Assembly: GCA_038522635.1 (NCBI GenBank)
Contig: JBCBJZ010000008.1
Span: 1 to 44,053, forward strand
Direction of reading: 5' to 3'
Source: JBCBJZ01 sp038522635
GTDB lineage: Bacteria > Pseudomonadota > Alphaproteobacteria > Rhizobiales > Hyphomicrobiaceae
Length of the DNA: 44,053 bases
Shown here: in pieces, positions 32,388-41,664 of the stretch
Layout: every line of letters starts with the position of its first letter
Numbering within the stretch: the stretch's first letter is position 1
Made by a program: the position numbers and the translations under genes
Notes under the pieces: generated by a model
The model's database searches: none
Seen by the model: the letters and a program-made list of their open reading frames with translations, nothing else
What the model was told of the DNA's origin: nothing

Positions 32388-33425
32388 TTATGCGGTCGTG
32401 GAACGCGTCTTCGGGGCGTGCTGCCGGAGGTCGTCTTTTGAGCGTGGGCGGGCGTCGGTGCCTAGGTGAGCGACACCACGTGCTTGCGCAAACTCCATTT
32501 GGCGCTGGCGTTCGGCAAAGCGGTCGCGTTGCGCAGGCGTCATCAGGTCGATGCAGCGCGGGCAGGAGACGCCAGGGCGGAAGGCGGGGTGGGCGCGTTG
32601 CTCTTCGCTGACGGCCCACCCGCAGGCGCGGCACAGGGCATGGCTGCTGGGCTTGAGCCCATGGCCGACCGCCACCCGCTCATCGAACACGAAACAAGCG
32701 CCCTGCCATTTCGATTGCGCCTCGGGGACACGCTCCAGATACGACAGGATGCCGCCTTTGAGGTGGTAGACCTCGTCAATGCCGCGTGCGCTCAGCAGGG
32801 CGGTTGCCTTTTCGCAGCGGATGCCGCCGGTGCAGAACATTGCCACCTTCGCGCCCGGCTTGAGCGCCTCCGCGCCCGCGGCCCAATCGGGGAAGCCACT
32901 GAACGTCGCTGTCTGCGGGTTGAGGGCGCCCTCGAAGGTGCCGATCGCAACTTCATAGTCGTTGCGGGTATCGATCACCACAACATCGGGGTCGGCGATC
33001 AGCGCGTTCCAGGCCTCGGGCTCAACATAGGTGCCCGCATCACGCGCCGGGTTGATGTCAGGCACGCCCATCGTGATGATCTCGGCCTTGAGGCGGACCT
33101 TGAGGCGCAAGAAGGGTTGGGAGGGCGCGGGGGCCTCTTTGTGCTCCAGATCGGCGCAGCCTGGGAGCCCGCGAATGTGCGCGAGCACCGCATCGATGCC
33201 AGCGCGTGATCCAGCGATCGTGCCGTTAATGCCTTCGGTTGCGAGCAACAGCGTTCCTCTGACGGCGTGCTCTTCGCATACCGCTTGGAGGGCCGGCTGG
33301 AAGGCAGCGGGTGCGGGCCAGTCAACAAACTTATAGAGCGCGGCGACGATAAAGGCTCCGGCGTCCGTCTGAGCCTTTCGAGCGCGTGCCACCGCACCGT
33401 TGGTGGGAGCTGCGCTCACGGCCAT
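32388..33425 (-). CDS. trhO: tRNA uridine-34 hydroxylase TrhO (rhodanese family, YceA)
   Basis: Catalyses oxygen-dependent hydroxylation of U34 to 5-hydroxyuridine in tRNA. The 345-residue product has an N-terminal acylphosphatase-like domain (FVDWPAP, GTLLLATEGINGTIAGS near 57). A central rhodanese domain follows (VVVIDTRNDYEVAIGTFEGA near 148), with catalytic Cys198 in MFCTGGIRCEKA, HLKGGILSYLE and FVFDERVAVGHG. The C-terminal zinc-binding cysteines are CRACGW and SCPRC. The start overlaps the end of hemF by ten bases, implying coupling. The tail after residue 320 is longer and more basic than usual. Confidence 0.94.
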   Translation of the reverse strand: MAVSAAPTNGAVARARKAQTDAGAFIVAALYKFVDWPAPAAFQPALQAVCEEHAVRGTLLLATEGINGTIAGSRAGIDAVLAHIRGLPGCADLEHKEAPAPSQPFLRLKVRLKAEIITMGVPDINPARDAGTYVEPEAWNALIADPDVVVIDTRNDYEVAIGTFEGALNPQTATFSGFPDWAAGAEALKPGAKVAMFCTGGIRCEKATALLSARGIDEVYHLKGGILSYLERVPEAQSKWQGACFVFDERVAVGHGLKPSSHALCRACGWAVSEEQRAHPAFRPGVSCPRCIDLMTPAQRDRFAERQRQMEFAQARGVAHLGTDARPRSKDDLRQHAPKTRSTTA

Positions 33426-34333
33426 TTCACCTCAGGTGGCATGGAGGACAGGATCGACTTCACGTTGCCGCCGGTCTTCAGCCCAAACATCGTGCCGCGA
33501 TCGTAGAGCAGATTGAACTCAACATAGCGCCCGCGGCGGATCAGTTGTTCCTCGCGCTCGCCCTCAGACCACGCCTTGGCGAAATTGGCCCGCACCAGCG
33601 CCGGGTAGACATCGGCGAACGCCAAGCCAACATCTTTAGTGAAGGCCAGCGCGGCATCCCAGCCGCCTTCCTCGTCGCTTGGTGTCAGGTAGTCGTAAAA
33701 GATGCCGCCGATGCCACGCATTTCATCGCGGTGCTTCAGGTAGAAGTAGTCATCGCACCAGGCCTTGTAGCGGGGGTAATCCGCGATGGCGTGGGCGTCG
33801 CAGGGCGTACGCATCGCCTCGTGAAAGCGAACCGTATCGGGGTCGTCCTGCGTGCGGCGGGCATCGAGCACCGGTGTGAGGTCGGCTCCACCGCCGAACC
33901 ACCATTTAGAGGTCACCACGTGGCGCGTGTTGAGATGCACAGCCGGTACGTGCGGGTTCTGCAAATGCGCGATCAAGGAGATGCCGGAGGCCCAGAAGCG
34001 GGGGTCTTCCTCGGCGCCGGGGATCTGCGCGCGAAACTCCGGGGCGAAGGTCCCATGCACCGTCGATGTGTGAACGCCAACCTTCTCAAAGACACGGCCG
34101 TACATCATGCCCATGACACCACCGCCGCCGTCTTCGCCGGTGTGGTCCTTGCGGTCCCAGGGCTCAAGCGTAAAGCGCCCGGCGGGGCGGTCGCCCATGG
34201 GTGCGTCGGCTGGTAGATCGCACTCCAGCGCCTCAAAGCGGGCGCAGATATCGTCGCGCAGCCTCTCGAACCAGGCTTTGGCGATGCCTTGTCGTTTAGC
34301 GGTTTGCGGATCATCGTGGAGCGTTGACGGCAT
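33416..34333 (-). CDS. hemF: oxygen-dependent coproporphyrinogen III oxidase
   Basis: Oxidatively decarboxylates coproporphyrinogen III to protoporphyrinogen IX in heme synthesis. The 305-residue product shows GEDGGGGVMGMMYGRVFEKVGVH near 66, HLQNPHVPAVHLNTRH near 122 (with the catalytic His region), WWFGGGADLTPV near 145, YFYLKHRDEMRGIGGIFYD near 196 and the C-terminal RGRYVEFNLLYDRGTMFGLKTGG block. Length is normal. It is cotranscribed with trhO (ten-base overlap). Two oxygen-dependent enzymes in one unit suggest an aerobic lifestyle. Confidence 0.96.
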   Translation of the reverse strand: MPSTLHDDPQTAKRQGIAKAWFERLRDDICARFEALECDLPADAPMGDRPAGRFTLEPWDRKDHTGEDGGGGVMGMMYGRVFEKVGVHTSTVHGTFAPEFRAQIPGAEEDPRFWASGISLIAHLQNPHVPAVHLNTRHVVTSKWWFGGGADLTPVLDARRTQDDPDTVRFHEAMRTPCDAHAIADYPRYKAWCDDYFYLKHRDEMRGIGGIFYDYLTPSDEEGGWDAALAFTKDVGLAFADVYPALVRANFAKAWSEGEREEQLIRRGRYVEFNLLYDRGTMFGLKTGGNVKSILSSMPPEVKWP

Positions 34334-34863
34334 GCTATTCGTTCACCATGTGCAGCGCGGCGGCTAGGCGGCCCAGCTTGCAAGCTGATTGCTCTGGGCT
34401 TTCCAACAGAAGCTGAGCGAGACGCTGCGTTGCGCAGTCGCACAATCGCAGTGCTTGCGGGATTGACGCCGCAAGCTCGTGAAGCGCTATCAGGTGATAC
34501 GCGGCGCTGCAACGCGTTGCGTGATAGGGTGAAGGTGACCGCCGGTGTGGTTCGAAGCGCAGCATCGCTCCGCGACGGAACCCATGGCTTCTCGCCAGGC
34601 CCGCGCCAGTTCACGACGGAACGTTGCCGGACGGTAAGAACCTTTGCCGCCGCTCGCGCGTAGTTCGCCCGTACCGAGGAGCAGACCTTGGGCGCCCGTC
34701 GTGAGGCCGATACCTATGACCCGTAAGGCGGTCACGGTCTGCAAAATACGCCGAGCCTAGCTCATGGCGCGCCGGGGCACAGCCCAAGCGCCGGCCGGTT
34801 GCGATAAACAAGAGTGAGAGACCCGAGGTCGCGCGCACTCGCGCCGCCTCAAGGAGCCCTATC
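34334..34863. other. 530-base region without a confident gene
   Basis: On the minus strand two overlapping frames look faintly protein-like. The first, 34490-34744, contains YRPATFRRELARAWREAMGS. The second, 34335-34565, contains ALHELAASIPQALRLCD and a helical ending GRLAAALHMVNE. They could be one small decayed or frameshifted gene, but I recognise neither. The right end holds the AAGGAG site of the ABC exporter gene. Confidence 0.4.
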
Positions 34864-36729
34864 ATGGTGCGCGAAGCCTATAACCGCGTGGAAAATTGGA
34901 TCGATCCGTTCGCTGAGTCGCCGGTTGAACAGCCGCCGCAAAAGCTGATGGCGTTCTATTGGCACTACGTGCGCCAGGTCTGGCCCACGTTGGTGGCGGT
35001 GCTGGTGGTCGGCCTGTTCGTGGCGCTGATCGAGGTGTCGCTGCTTGCGTATCTGGGCCAACTCGTTGATCTGGCGCGCTCGTCGAACCCGCAAACTTTC
35101 TTTGAAGAGCACGGGGCCACGCTGCTTGTCATGGCGGTGATGGTGGCCGTCGCGCGCCCGCTCATCTTCGCTGTGCACACCATCCTGGTGAACCAGGTGA
35201 TGCACCCCAATTTTGCGAGCAAAGTGCGTTGGCAGGCGCATCGTTACGTGCTGCGCCAGTCGCTGTCGTTCTTCCAGAACGATTTCGCCGGGCGTATCGC
35301 GCAACGGGTCATGCAGACGCCACCGTCGCTATCGAACTCGGTGGTGCAGATCGCCGATGTGATGTGGTTCGTGATCATCTACGCGGTGAGCGCACTGGTG
35401 CTATTCGGCCAGGCCGATTGGCGTCTGGTGGTGCCGATGGTGATCTGGATCGCGCTGTTCATCGCCACGCTCGTGTACTTCGTGCCCCGCATCAAAGAGC
35501 GCTCGCACATTCAATCTGAAGCGCGGGCGACCGTCATGGGGCGCGTGGTCGACAGCTACACGAACATGCTGACGGTGAAGCTGTTCGGGGACGTCGACCG
35601 CGAAGACGCCTACGTGCGCGATGCGATCGATGATCACCGTGCGAAGCTGCAAAACCAGATGCGCACCACGTCGATGATGGAGATCACGGTCTACATCATC
35701 AACGGCGTGTTGATCGCGTTCACGGCCGGGCTGGCGCTGTCGCTGTGGAGTGCGGGCACGATCACGCTGGGGGCGGTGGCGCTGGTGATCACGCTGATCC
35801 TGCGGCTTAACAACATGGCGGGCTGGGTGATGTTCGTCGTGGCCGGCGTGTTCCAGGATATGGGCACCGTGCAGGAAGGCATCACGACGATCTCGCGCCG
35901 CCATGACCTGGTGGACGCGCCCGATGCGCGTGAACTCGCTGTGAAGCGGGGAAAGATCGCTTACGAGGGCATCACGTTCCACTACGGCAACAAGGTTGCG
36001 AAAGGTGGCAAGGGCATCATCGATGATCTGTCGTTGACGATTGCGCCTGGCGAAAAGGTGGGGCTGGTCGGGCAATCGGGCGCCGGTAAGTCGACGCTCG
36101 TCAATCTGCTGCTGCGCTTCTACGATCTTGAAGGCGGAAGGCTGTTGATCGACGGCCAGGACGTTGCCCATGTCAGCCAGGCTTCGCTGCGCGCCCAGAT
36201 CGGTCTGGTGACGCAGGATACCTCGTTGCTGCACCGTTCGGTGTTCGACAACATCAGTTACGGCCGGCCAGACGTTGATCTAGCGGCCGTGGTGGAGGCG
36301 GCGAAGAAAGCGCAAGCGCATGAGTTCATTCTCGATCTGGTCGATCAGAAGGGCCGCAAGGGCTATGAGGCGCATGTGGGTGAACGCGGCGTGAAGCTGT
36401 CAGGCGGCCAGCGTCAGCGCATCGCGATCGCGCGGGTGCTTTTGAAGAACGCGCCGATTCTGGTGCTGGATGAGGCGACGAGCGCGCTTGATTCAGAGGT
36501 TGAAGCGGCCATTCAGGAGCAGTTTGAGAACTTGATGGCCGACAAGACCGTCATTGCGGTCGCGCACCGCCTGTCGACCATTGCGGCCATGGACCGTTTG
36601 GTGATCATGGATCGTGGCGCGATCGTGGAGCAGGGCTCGCATGAGGCGTTGCTGGCACGCGGTGGCGTTTACGCGCGGCTGTGGGCCCGCCAGTCCGGCG
36701 GCTTTCTGGCGCATGAGGCGGCTGAATGA
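34864..36729 (+). CDS. ABC exporter, fused permease and ATPase
   Basis: A 621-residue half-size type IV exporter (MsbA/AtmA-like). Residues about 38-330 hold six membrane helices. The nucleotide-binding domain follows. It has a Walker A GQSGAGKST near 402, the Q-loop VTQDTSLLHRSVFDNI, signature LSGGQRQRIAIARVLL near 516, Walker B PILVLDEATSALDSE and the H-loop AVAHRLSTI. All catalytic residues are intact, so it should be an active homodimer. The substrate is unknown. The start has AAGGAG about nine bases upstream. The stop codon overlaps the start of the GH5 gene (ATGA). Confidence 0.93.
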   Translation: MVREAYNRVENWIDPFAESPVEQPPQKLMAFYWHYVRQVWPTLVAVLVVGLFVALIEVSLLAYLGQLVDLARSSNPQTFFEEHGATLLVMAVMVAVARPLIFAVHTILVNQVMHPNFASKVRWQAHRYVLRQSLSFFQNDFAGRIAQRVMQTPPSLSNSVVQIADVMWFVIIYAVSALVLFGQADWRLVVPMVIWIALFIATLVYFVPRIKERSHIQSEARATVMGRVVDSYTNMLTVKLFGDVDREDAYVRDAIDDHRAKLQNQMRTTSMMEITVYIINGVLIAFTAGLALSLWSAGTITLGAVALVITLILRLNNMAGWVMFVVAGVFQDMGTVQEGITTISRRHDLVDAPDARELAVKRGKIAYEGITFHYGNKVAKGGKGIIDDLSLTIAPGEKVGLVGQSGAGKSTLVNLLLRFYDLEGGRLLIDGQDVAHVSQASLRAQIGLVTQDTSLLHRSVFDNISYGRPDVDLAAVVEAAKKAQAHEFILDLVDQKGRKGYEAHVGERGVKLSGGQRQRIAIARVLLKNAPILVLDEATSALDSEVEAAIQEQFENLMADKTVIAVAHRLSTIAAMDRLVIMDRGAIVEQGSHEALLARGGVYARLWARQSGGFLAHEAAE

Positions 36730-37997
36730 GGGTGAAGCGGTGCGCGGCGGCCTTGGTGGCGGTGATCCTAGCCGGCAGCGCTGTTGCCGGTGTGGGGAGC
36801 GTCGCGTCGGGCAACGCTTCCGCCGCCACCAAGGCTGCGGTCGAAGCGACGCCGCCACGCTTTACCCGTGGCATCAACGTGGGCGACTACCTCGCCTACC
36901 CGCGCAAGGCGTCGTGGCCGATCTTTGAAGGCCCGCGCACCACGATGAGCCCCCGCGCGTTTGCAGATTTGCGGAGCATGGGCTTCGATTTCGTGCGCTT
37001 GGCGGTCGAGCCAACGCCGTTTCTTGACCGCAAGCCCCGGCAGGTTCGCGACCTGGAGCGCCGGTTCGTGCGGTTTATGCGCCGCGCGCGGGCCGCAGGC
37101 CTTGGCGTGATGGTCAGCGCCTGGACGCGCCGCGAGACACCGCGATGGACGCCGGATTTCATCTTCAGCGATCGTCGTAACCGCGTGCGCTTTGTCCGGT
37201 TTCTGCAGCGCTTGGCTGGCCTCATCGCGCGCAGTGGTGCGCGTGACGTGGCGCTCGAACTGATGAACGAGCCGGTCTCGGCGTGCGCAGGCGCTGAGGC
37301 GCGAAGCTGGGTGCAAACGCAAGTCGAGCTTTATCAAGCCATCCGCAAGGTCGCGCCTTCGCTGCACATCGTGGTCACGCCACCGTGCTGGTCGAAGCTT
37401 GAAGGCCTGCGTTTTTTGTCGATGGCGCCGTTCGATCGGCGCACGCTCGTGGACGTGCACTACTACACGCCCTGGGTGTTCACGCATCAGATGGCGACGT
37501 GGTCGCAGCCCTATGCGCGCTACCTGACCGGGCTTGCCTTCCCGTCAAAGCGCACCGCGGTCAAACGGGCGATTGACGCCAGCGCCCGGGTCTTCACGAC
37601 GAGCGACAAGGTCGGCGGCAAGCGCGCGTTCGTGGAAACGGTGCGCACGATCGAGCGTTACGCGCGGGCCCGACACGATGAGCGAAGCATCACGCGCGAT
37701 TTGCAACGCATTGCCGTTTGGGGGCGCCGGCAAGGGGTGGCACCGGGGCGGATCATTGTTGGCGAGTTCGGCGTCTTTCGCCCGCCCCCTGACAGGGGCA
37801 TTGCCGACGAGGCAAGCCGCGAGCGCTGGTTGCGAGCGGTGCGCGAGGCGGCGGCGAGCCGCGGTTTTGGCTGGGCCGTTTACGCCTACCACTCACGGTT
37901 TGGGCTGGTGCTCGATGCGCGCACCGGCGCGTATGATCGCGTCATGCTTCGTGCGCTGGGTCTGAAGGCGCGGGGAGCATCGGCGGGTACGCGTTGA
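36726..37997 (+). CDS. secreted glycoside hydrolase family 5 (cellulase-like)
   Basis: A 423-residue protein with a signal peptide (MRVKRCAAALVAVILAGSAVAG), so exported. The GH5 TIM barrel shows FTRGINVGDYL near 46, LRSMGFDFVRLAVEP near 82 and the acid/base in ALELMNEPVS (E182). DVHYYTPW follows near 243, and the nucleophile in IIVGEFGVF is E347. Both catalytic glutamates are present, so the enzyme should be active on a beta-glycan; the exact substrate is open. The gene starts inside the ABC exporter stop (ATGA), so the two are translationally coupled. The 3' end overlaps convergent trmL by 56 bases. Confidence 0.88.
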   Translation: MRVKRCAAALVAVILAGSAVAGVGSVASGNASAATKAAVEATPPRFTRGINVGDYLAYPRKASWPIFEGPRTTMSPRAFADLRSMGFDFVRLAVEPTPFLDRKPRQVRDLERRFVRFMRRARAAGLGVMVSAWTRRETPRWTPDFIFSDRRNRVRFVRFLQRLAGLIARSGARDVALELMNEPVSACAGAEARSWVQTQVELYQAIRKVAPSLHIVVTPPCWSKLEGLRFLSMAPFDRRTLVDVHYYTPWVFTHQMATWSQPYARYLTGLAFPSKRTAVKRAIDASARVFTTSDKVGGKRAFVETVRTIERYARARHDERSITRDLQRIAVWGRRQGVAPGRIIVGEFGVFRPPPDRGIADEASRERWLRAVREAAASRGFGWAVYAYHSRFGLVLDARTGAYDRVMLRALGLKARGASAGTR

Positions 37998-38442
37998 GCT
38001 GGCGCAACGCCTCGCCGACGATGATGGCTGCGCAAACCGCTATGTTGAGCGACCTCATGTCGGGCTGGAGGGGAACAGCGATCCGCGCATCGGCTTGCGC
38101 ATGCACGCTATCGGGCACGCCCGCGCTTTCGCGCCCGAACAGCACAACGTCGTCCTTGCGAAAGTGAAAGGCGGTATGCGCGACATCGGCCTTGGTGGTG
38201 GCGAGGACGAGGCGTGAACCAGCTTCGGTCTGCGCGTGCTGTTGCGCGAAAGCGGCGAAAGACACGTGGCGGGTGACAACGGCTTGCGGCAAATAATCGA
38301 GGGCCGCGCGGCGCAACGCACGGTCGCTCAGATCGAAGCTCGCCGGTCCGATCAGATCAACCTCGACGCCAAAACAGGCCGCCATGCGCAAGATCGTGCC
38401 GGTATTTTGCGGGATTTCGGGCTGGTAAAGGGCAAGGCGCAT
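37942..38442 (-). CDS. trmL: tRNA (cytidine(34)-2'-O)-methyltransferase TrmL
   Basis: SPOUT-class enzyme methylating the wobble base of leucine tRNAs. The 166-residue product begins MRLALYQPEIPQNTGTILRMAACFG and carries DLIGPASFDLSDRALRRAALDY, then VVLFGRESAGVPDSV and the knot motif IAVPLQPDMRSLNIAVCAAIIVGEALRQ. The start at 38442 is fixed by homology; the open frame extends to 38637 with no conserved content. It converges on and overlaps the GH5 gene by 56 bases and is divergent from petA. Confidence 0.95.
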   Translation of the reverse strand: MRLALYQPEIPQNTGTILRMAACFGVEVDLIGPASFDLSDRALRRAALDYLPQAVVTRHVSFAAFAQQHAQTEAGSRLVLATTKADVAHTAFHFRKDDVVLFGRESAGVPDSVHAQADARIAVPLQPDMRSLNIAVCAAIIVGEALRQLNAYPPMLPAPSDPAHEA

Positions 38443-38778
38443 GGGAACCGTGCGGTGGGCGTCGCGTGTCAGCGAGAGGGGAGGCGAGTCGGCTGTCGAT
38501 CCCCGCACCCGCAGCGCGTTACCCCAAAGTTGCGTCGCATCGAGGGGTGACGGGGCCGCGCTGCGATGGCAAAAACCGCGCGGAAATCCCGCACGGGCGC
38601 GGCAAAAGGTCAAGTCGAGCCAACCCGGCGACCTCAACTATATCAGATGCATTGAAAGATGGATGACGAACGGGTGTAGGCGTTGGACCCATGGTTCGGC
38701 CTGGTCGTTAGACGTTCACCATCATACGGCAGCCGCGTCACGCTCCGCGTTGGGCGACATCGGCTGAAGGAGAGAGAC
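38443..38778. other. 336-base divergent region trmL/petA
   Basis: No gene seen. It should contain promoters for trmL and for the petABC operon, but I cannot pick a convincing -35/-10 pair. The ribosome-binding site of petA, AAGGAGA, is at its right end (38767-38773). Confidence 0.5.
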
Positions 38779-39348
38779 GTGGCTGAAGAACAGGCAGAAC
38801 ACAACCGGCGGGACTTCGTGGTCATCGCAGCATCGGCGTTTGCGGGCGTGGGCGCGCTGGCAACGCTTTGGCCGCTGGTGCAGCAGATGAACCCGGACCG
38901 GTCCGCGCAGGCGCTGGCGACCACCGAGGTGGACCTGGAGCCCGTCGAAGAGGGTCAGGCGATCACGATCATGTGGCGTGGCAAGCCGATCTTCGTGCGC
39001 AACCGCACGGCTGATGAGGTCGCGGCCGCCAAAGAGGTGGATCTGGGCGATCTGCCTGACCCGCTTTCGCGCGCCGCTTTTGCAGAGGGCGAGCCGGCGA
39101 CCGATGCGAACCGTACGCTGGCGGGCAAAGAAAAGTGGCTCGTGATGGTTGGGATTTGCACGCACCTTGGTTGCATCCCTAAAGGCCAGAGCCTGAGCGA
39201 CACCAAGGGCGAATTTGGCGGCTGGTTCTGTCCCTGCCATGGTTCGCACTACGATACAGCCGGGCGCATCCGCAAAGGTCCTGCGCCACGTAATATGGAC
39301 GTGCCGCCCTACGAATTCGTGAGCGACACCAAGATCAGGATCGGCTGA
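38779..39348 (+). CDS. petA: ubiquinol-cytochrome c reductase, Rieske iron-sulfur subunit
   Basis: Membrane-anchored [2Fe-2S] protein of complex III that takes electrons from ubiquinol to cytochrome c1. The 189-residue product has an N-terminal twin-arginine-like sequence (NRRDFVVIAASAFAG) and one membrane anchor. The cluster box is C127THLGC132 and C151PCHGSHYD, with ligands C127, H129, C151 and H154 and a disulfide C132-C153. The start is GTG at 38779 with AAGGAGA upstream. It is the first gene of petABC, with 10 bases to petB. Confidence 0.96.
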   Translation: MAEEQAEHNRRDFVVIAASAFAGVGALATLWPLVQQMNPDRSAQALATTEVDLEPVEEGQAITIMWRGKPIFVRNRTADEVAAAKEVDLGDLPDPLSRAAFAEGEPATDANRTLAGKEKWLVMVGICTHLGCIPKGQSLSDTKGEFGGWFCPCHGSHYDTAGRIRKGPAPRNMDVPPYEFVSDTKIRIG

Positions 39349-39358
39349 GGGAAAAACA

Positions 39359-40648
39359 ATGTCAGATCACGCCTCAACCTATGAGCCGAAAGGCCCGGTT
39401 TCCAAGTGGTTCGATGAGCGCCTGCCCATCGCACGCATGATGCACGGGCAGTTCGTCGATTTCCCGACGCCGCGCAACCTCAACTACATGTGGACGTTCG
39501 GCGGGATTTTGACCTTCTGCCTCGTCGTGCAGATCGTCACCGGCATCGTGCTCGCCATGCACTATGTGCCAAGCGGCGAGGGTGCTTTCGACTCGGTGCA
39601 GAAGATCGACCGTGACGTGAACTATGGCTGGCTGCTGCAAAACATTCACGCGGTCGGCGCGCATATGTTCTTCTTCGCCGTGTTCATCCATATGTTCCGC
39701 GGCCTCTACTACGGATCGTACAAAGCGCCGCGCGAGATCCTGTGGATTTTGGGCGTCATTATCTTCCTGCTGATGATGGCAACCGGCTTCATGGGCTACA
39801 CGCTGCCGTGGGGGCAAATGAGCTTCTGGGGCGTGACGGTGATCACCAACCTGTTCTCAGCTGTGCCGATCGTCGGTGATGCGATCACGCAATGGCTGTG
39901 GGGCGGGTATTCGGTGACCGGCACCACGTTGAATCGGTTCTTTGCGCTGCACTATCTGCTGCCGTTTGTGATCTTCGGCGTGGTGGTGCTGCACGTTTGG
40001 GCTCTGCACGTGGCTGGGCAGAACAACCCGACCGGCCTTGAGGTCAAAACGCGGTCCGATACGGTCCCAATGGCGCCCTATGCCGTGATGAAGGACTTGT
40101 TCGCGCTTGCCGTCTTCGTGATCCTGTTCGCTTGGTTTGTGTTCTTCGCACCGGACTATCTGGGCCACGCGGATAACTACATCGAAGCGAACCCGCTTGC
40201 GACGCCGGCACACATCGTGCCCGAATGGTACTTCCTGCCGTTCTACGCGATCCTGCGGGCGATCCCGTCAAAGCTGGGCGGCGTTATCGCAATGTTCTCG
40301 GCCGTGTTGATCCTGGCCTTCGTGCCCTGGCTGGACACGTCAAAGGTGCGCTCAGCCAAGTATCGTCCTCTTTATAAGTGGGCGTTCTGGGCGTTCGTCT
40401 TCACCTGCCTGGCGCTGGGTTATCTGGGCGCGAAGCCGGCTGAAGGGGCCTATGTCCTGTGGGCGCGGATCTTCACGTTCTTGTACTTCGCCTACTTCCT
40501 GCTCGCGATGCCGCTGCTGGGTCTCTACGAGACGCCACGACCAAGGCCGCGCAGCATCACCGAAGCGGTGCTGGGACGCCAAGACGACAACACCGCGGGT
40601 GCACCGGTTGGTGCCGTGGGCGCGGCCGCCGCGCCTGAGAAGCGCTAA
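39359..40648 (+). CDS. petB: cytochrome b of the bc1 complex
   Basis: Integral membrane core of complex III, 429 residues, eight membrane helices, quinone-binding. Heme ligands H97 and H198 and H111 and H212 sit at the numbers I recall for Rhodobacter. The Qo-site motif PEWY is at 288-291, with GYTLPWGQMSFWG near 146 and the N-terminal NLNYMWTFG block. The C-terminal 45 residues are Ala/Pro-rich. Eight bases separate it from petC. It is clearly cotranscribed with petA and petC. Confidence 0.98.
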   Translation: MSDHASTYEPKGPVSKWFDERLPIARMMHGQFVDFPTPRNLNYMWTFGGILTFCLVVQIVTGIVLAMHYVPSGEGAFDSVQKIDRDVNYGWLLQNIHAVGAHMFFFAVFIHMFRGLYYGSYKAPREILWILGVIIFLLMMATGFMGYTLPWGQMSFWGVTVITNLFSAVPIVGDAITQWLWGGYSVTGTTLNRFFALHYLLPFVIFGVVVLHVWALHVAGQNNPTGLEVKTRSDTVPMAPYAVMKDLFALAVFVILFAWFVFFAPDYLGHADNYIEANPLATPAHIVPEWYFLPFYAILRAIPSKLGGVIAMFSAVLILAFVPWLDTSKVRSAKYRPLYKWAFWAFVFTCLALGYLGAKPAEGAYVLWARIFTFLYFAYFLLAMPLLGLYETPRPRPRSITEAVLGRQDDNTAGAPVGAVGAAAAPEKR

Positions 40649-40656
40649 GGGGTGAG

Positions 40657-41661
40657 ATGATGCGACTTTTAAATGTGGGGCGCGCTGCTTTGGCGGGTTT
40701 GGCGCTCTCAGGTCTGACGCTGGGCGCCGTGGTACCAGCGCAGGCCGCCGGCGAGATCATCAAGATCGAACGCCAAAAGTGGTCTTGGAGCGGCATGTTC
40801 GGCCGTTTCGATGCGGCGCAGCTTCAACGCGGCTTTCAGGTCTACAAAGAGAACTGCGCGGCCTGTCACACGCTGAACCGCGTCTACTACCGCAACCTGA
40901 CCGAGCCGGGCGGGCCACAGTTCGACGCTGAACGCATCCAGCTGCTGGCGAGCGAAGCGCAGGTGCGGGATGGTCCTAACGATGATGGCGAGATGTTTGA
41001 CCGGCCGGCGCGCCTGTCGGATCGCTACGTGGGGCCGTTCAAGAACGAGAAAGAAGCGCGTGCGGCCAACAACGGTGCATATCCGCCCGACTTCTCGCTG
41101 ATCATTAAAGCCCGCAGCGCACCGCAGGATCACCCGTGGTACATCGCGCCGTTTTTCTGGGCGCGCGACATCGCCACCGGTTACGAGGAAGGCGGCGCGG
41201 ACTACATGTACGCGCTGCTCACTTCCTACAAGGAAGAGCCGCCGGCCTACACCCGCTCGCCCGACGGCAAACTCATTCCCGTCGCCAAAGGTGCAGAGAT
41301 AGACGACGACAAGGTCGAGCGCTGCGTCAAGGTGGTGCCGGGTGAAGTCGGCGATGACGGCAAGCGTAAGCCCGACACCTGTAACAAGCTTGGCGAGGGC
41401 ATGTACTATAACGCGTCCTACCCCGGCCATCAGATCGCGATGCCGGCGCCGCTCAGCAAAGACGTGTTCGTCGAGTATCAGAACGCGAAAGCTTCCATGG
41501 CGCAGAATGCGCGCGATGTGACGGCGTTTCTCGCATGGGCGTCTGACCCGCGGTTGGAGGAGCGCAAGCAGCTCGGCCTCTCGGTGATGATCTACCTGCT
41601 GATCATGACGATCCTGCTGTACTTTGCGAAGCGGGCGATTTGGGCTCGCGTGAAGCACTAG
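40657..41661 (+). CDS. petC: cytochrome c1 of the bc1 complex
   Basis: Membrane-anchored c-type cytochrome, 334 residues, with a signal peptide (residues 1-30, VPAQA). Heme attachment is CAACH at 67-71 and the Met axial ligand is probably M262 in HQIAMPAPL. Cys223 and Cys242, in the loop between, fit a disulfide as in Rhodobacter c1. A C-terminal anchor (306-328, SVMIYLLIMTILLYFA) is followed by basic residues. It is the last gene of petABC. A 1-base-bulge hairpin and then a terminator follow. Confidence 0.96.
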   Translation: MMRLLNVGRAALAGLALSGLTLGAVVPAQAAGEIIKIERQKWSWSGMFGRFDAAQLQRGFQVYKENCAACHTLNRVYYRNLTEPGGPQFDAERIQLLASEAQVRDGPNDDGEMFDRPARLSDRYVGPFKNEKEARAANNGAYPPDFSLIIKARSAPQDHPWYIAPFFWARDIATGYEEGGADYMYALLTSYKEEPPAYTRSPDGKLIPVAKGAEIDDDKVERCVKVVPGEVGDDGKRKPDTCNKLGEGMYYNASYPGHQIAMPAPLSKDVFVEYQNAKASMAQNARDVTAFLAWASDPRLEERKQLGLSVMIYLLIMTILLYFAKRAIWARVKH

Positions 41662-41664
41662 AGT

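Noticed and set aside
34105..34614. 169-residue minus-strand frame at the hemF 5' end
   Set aside because: Mostly an out-of-frame shadow of hemF, which has full motifs.
40708..41658. 316-residue open frame opposite petC
   Set aside because: petC has CAACH, a Met ligand and operon context; the antisense frame has no motif.
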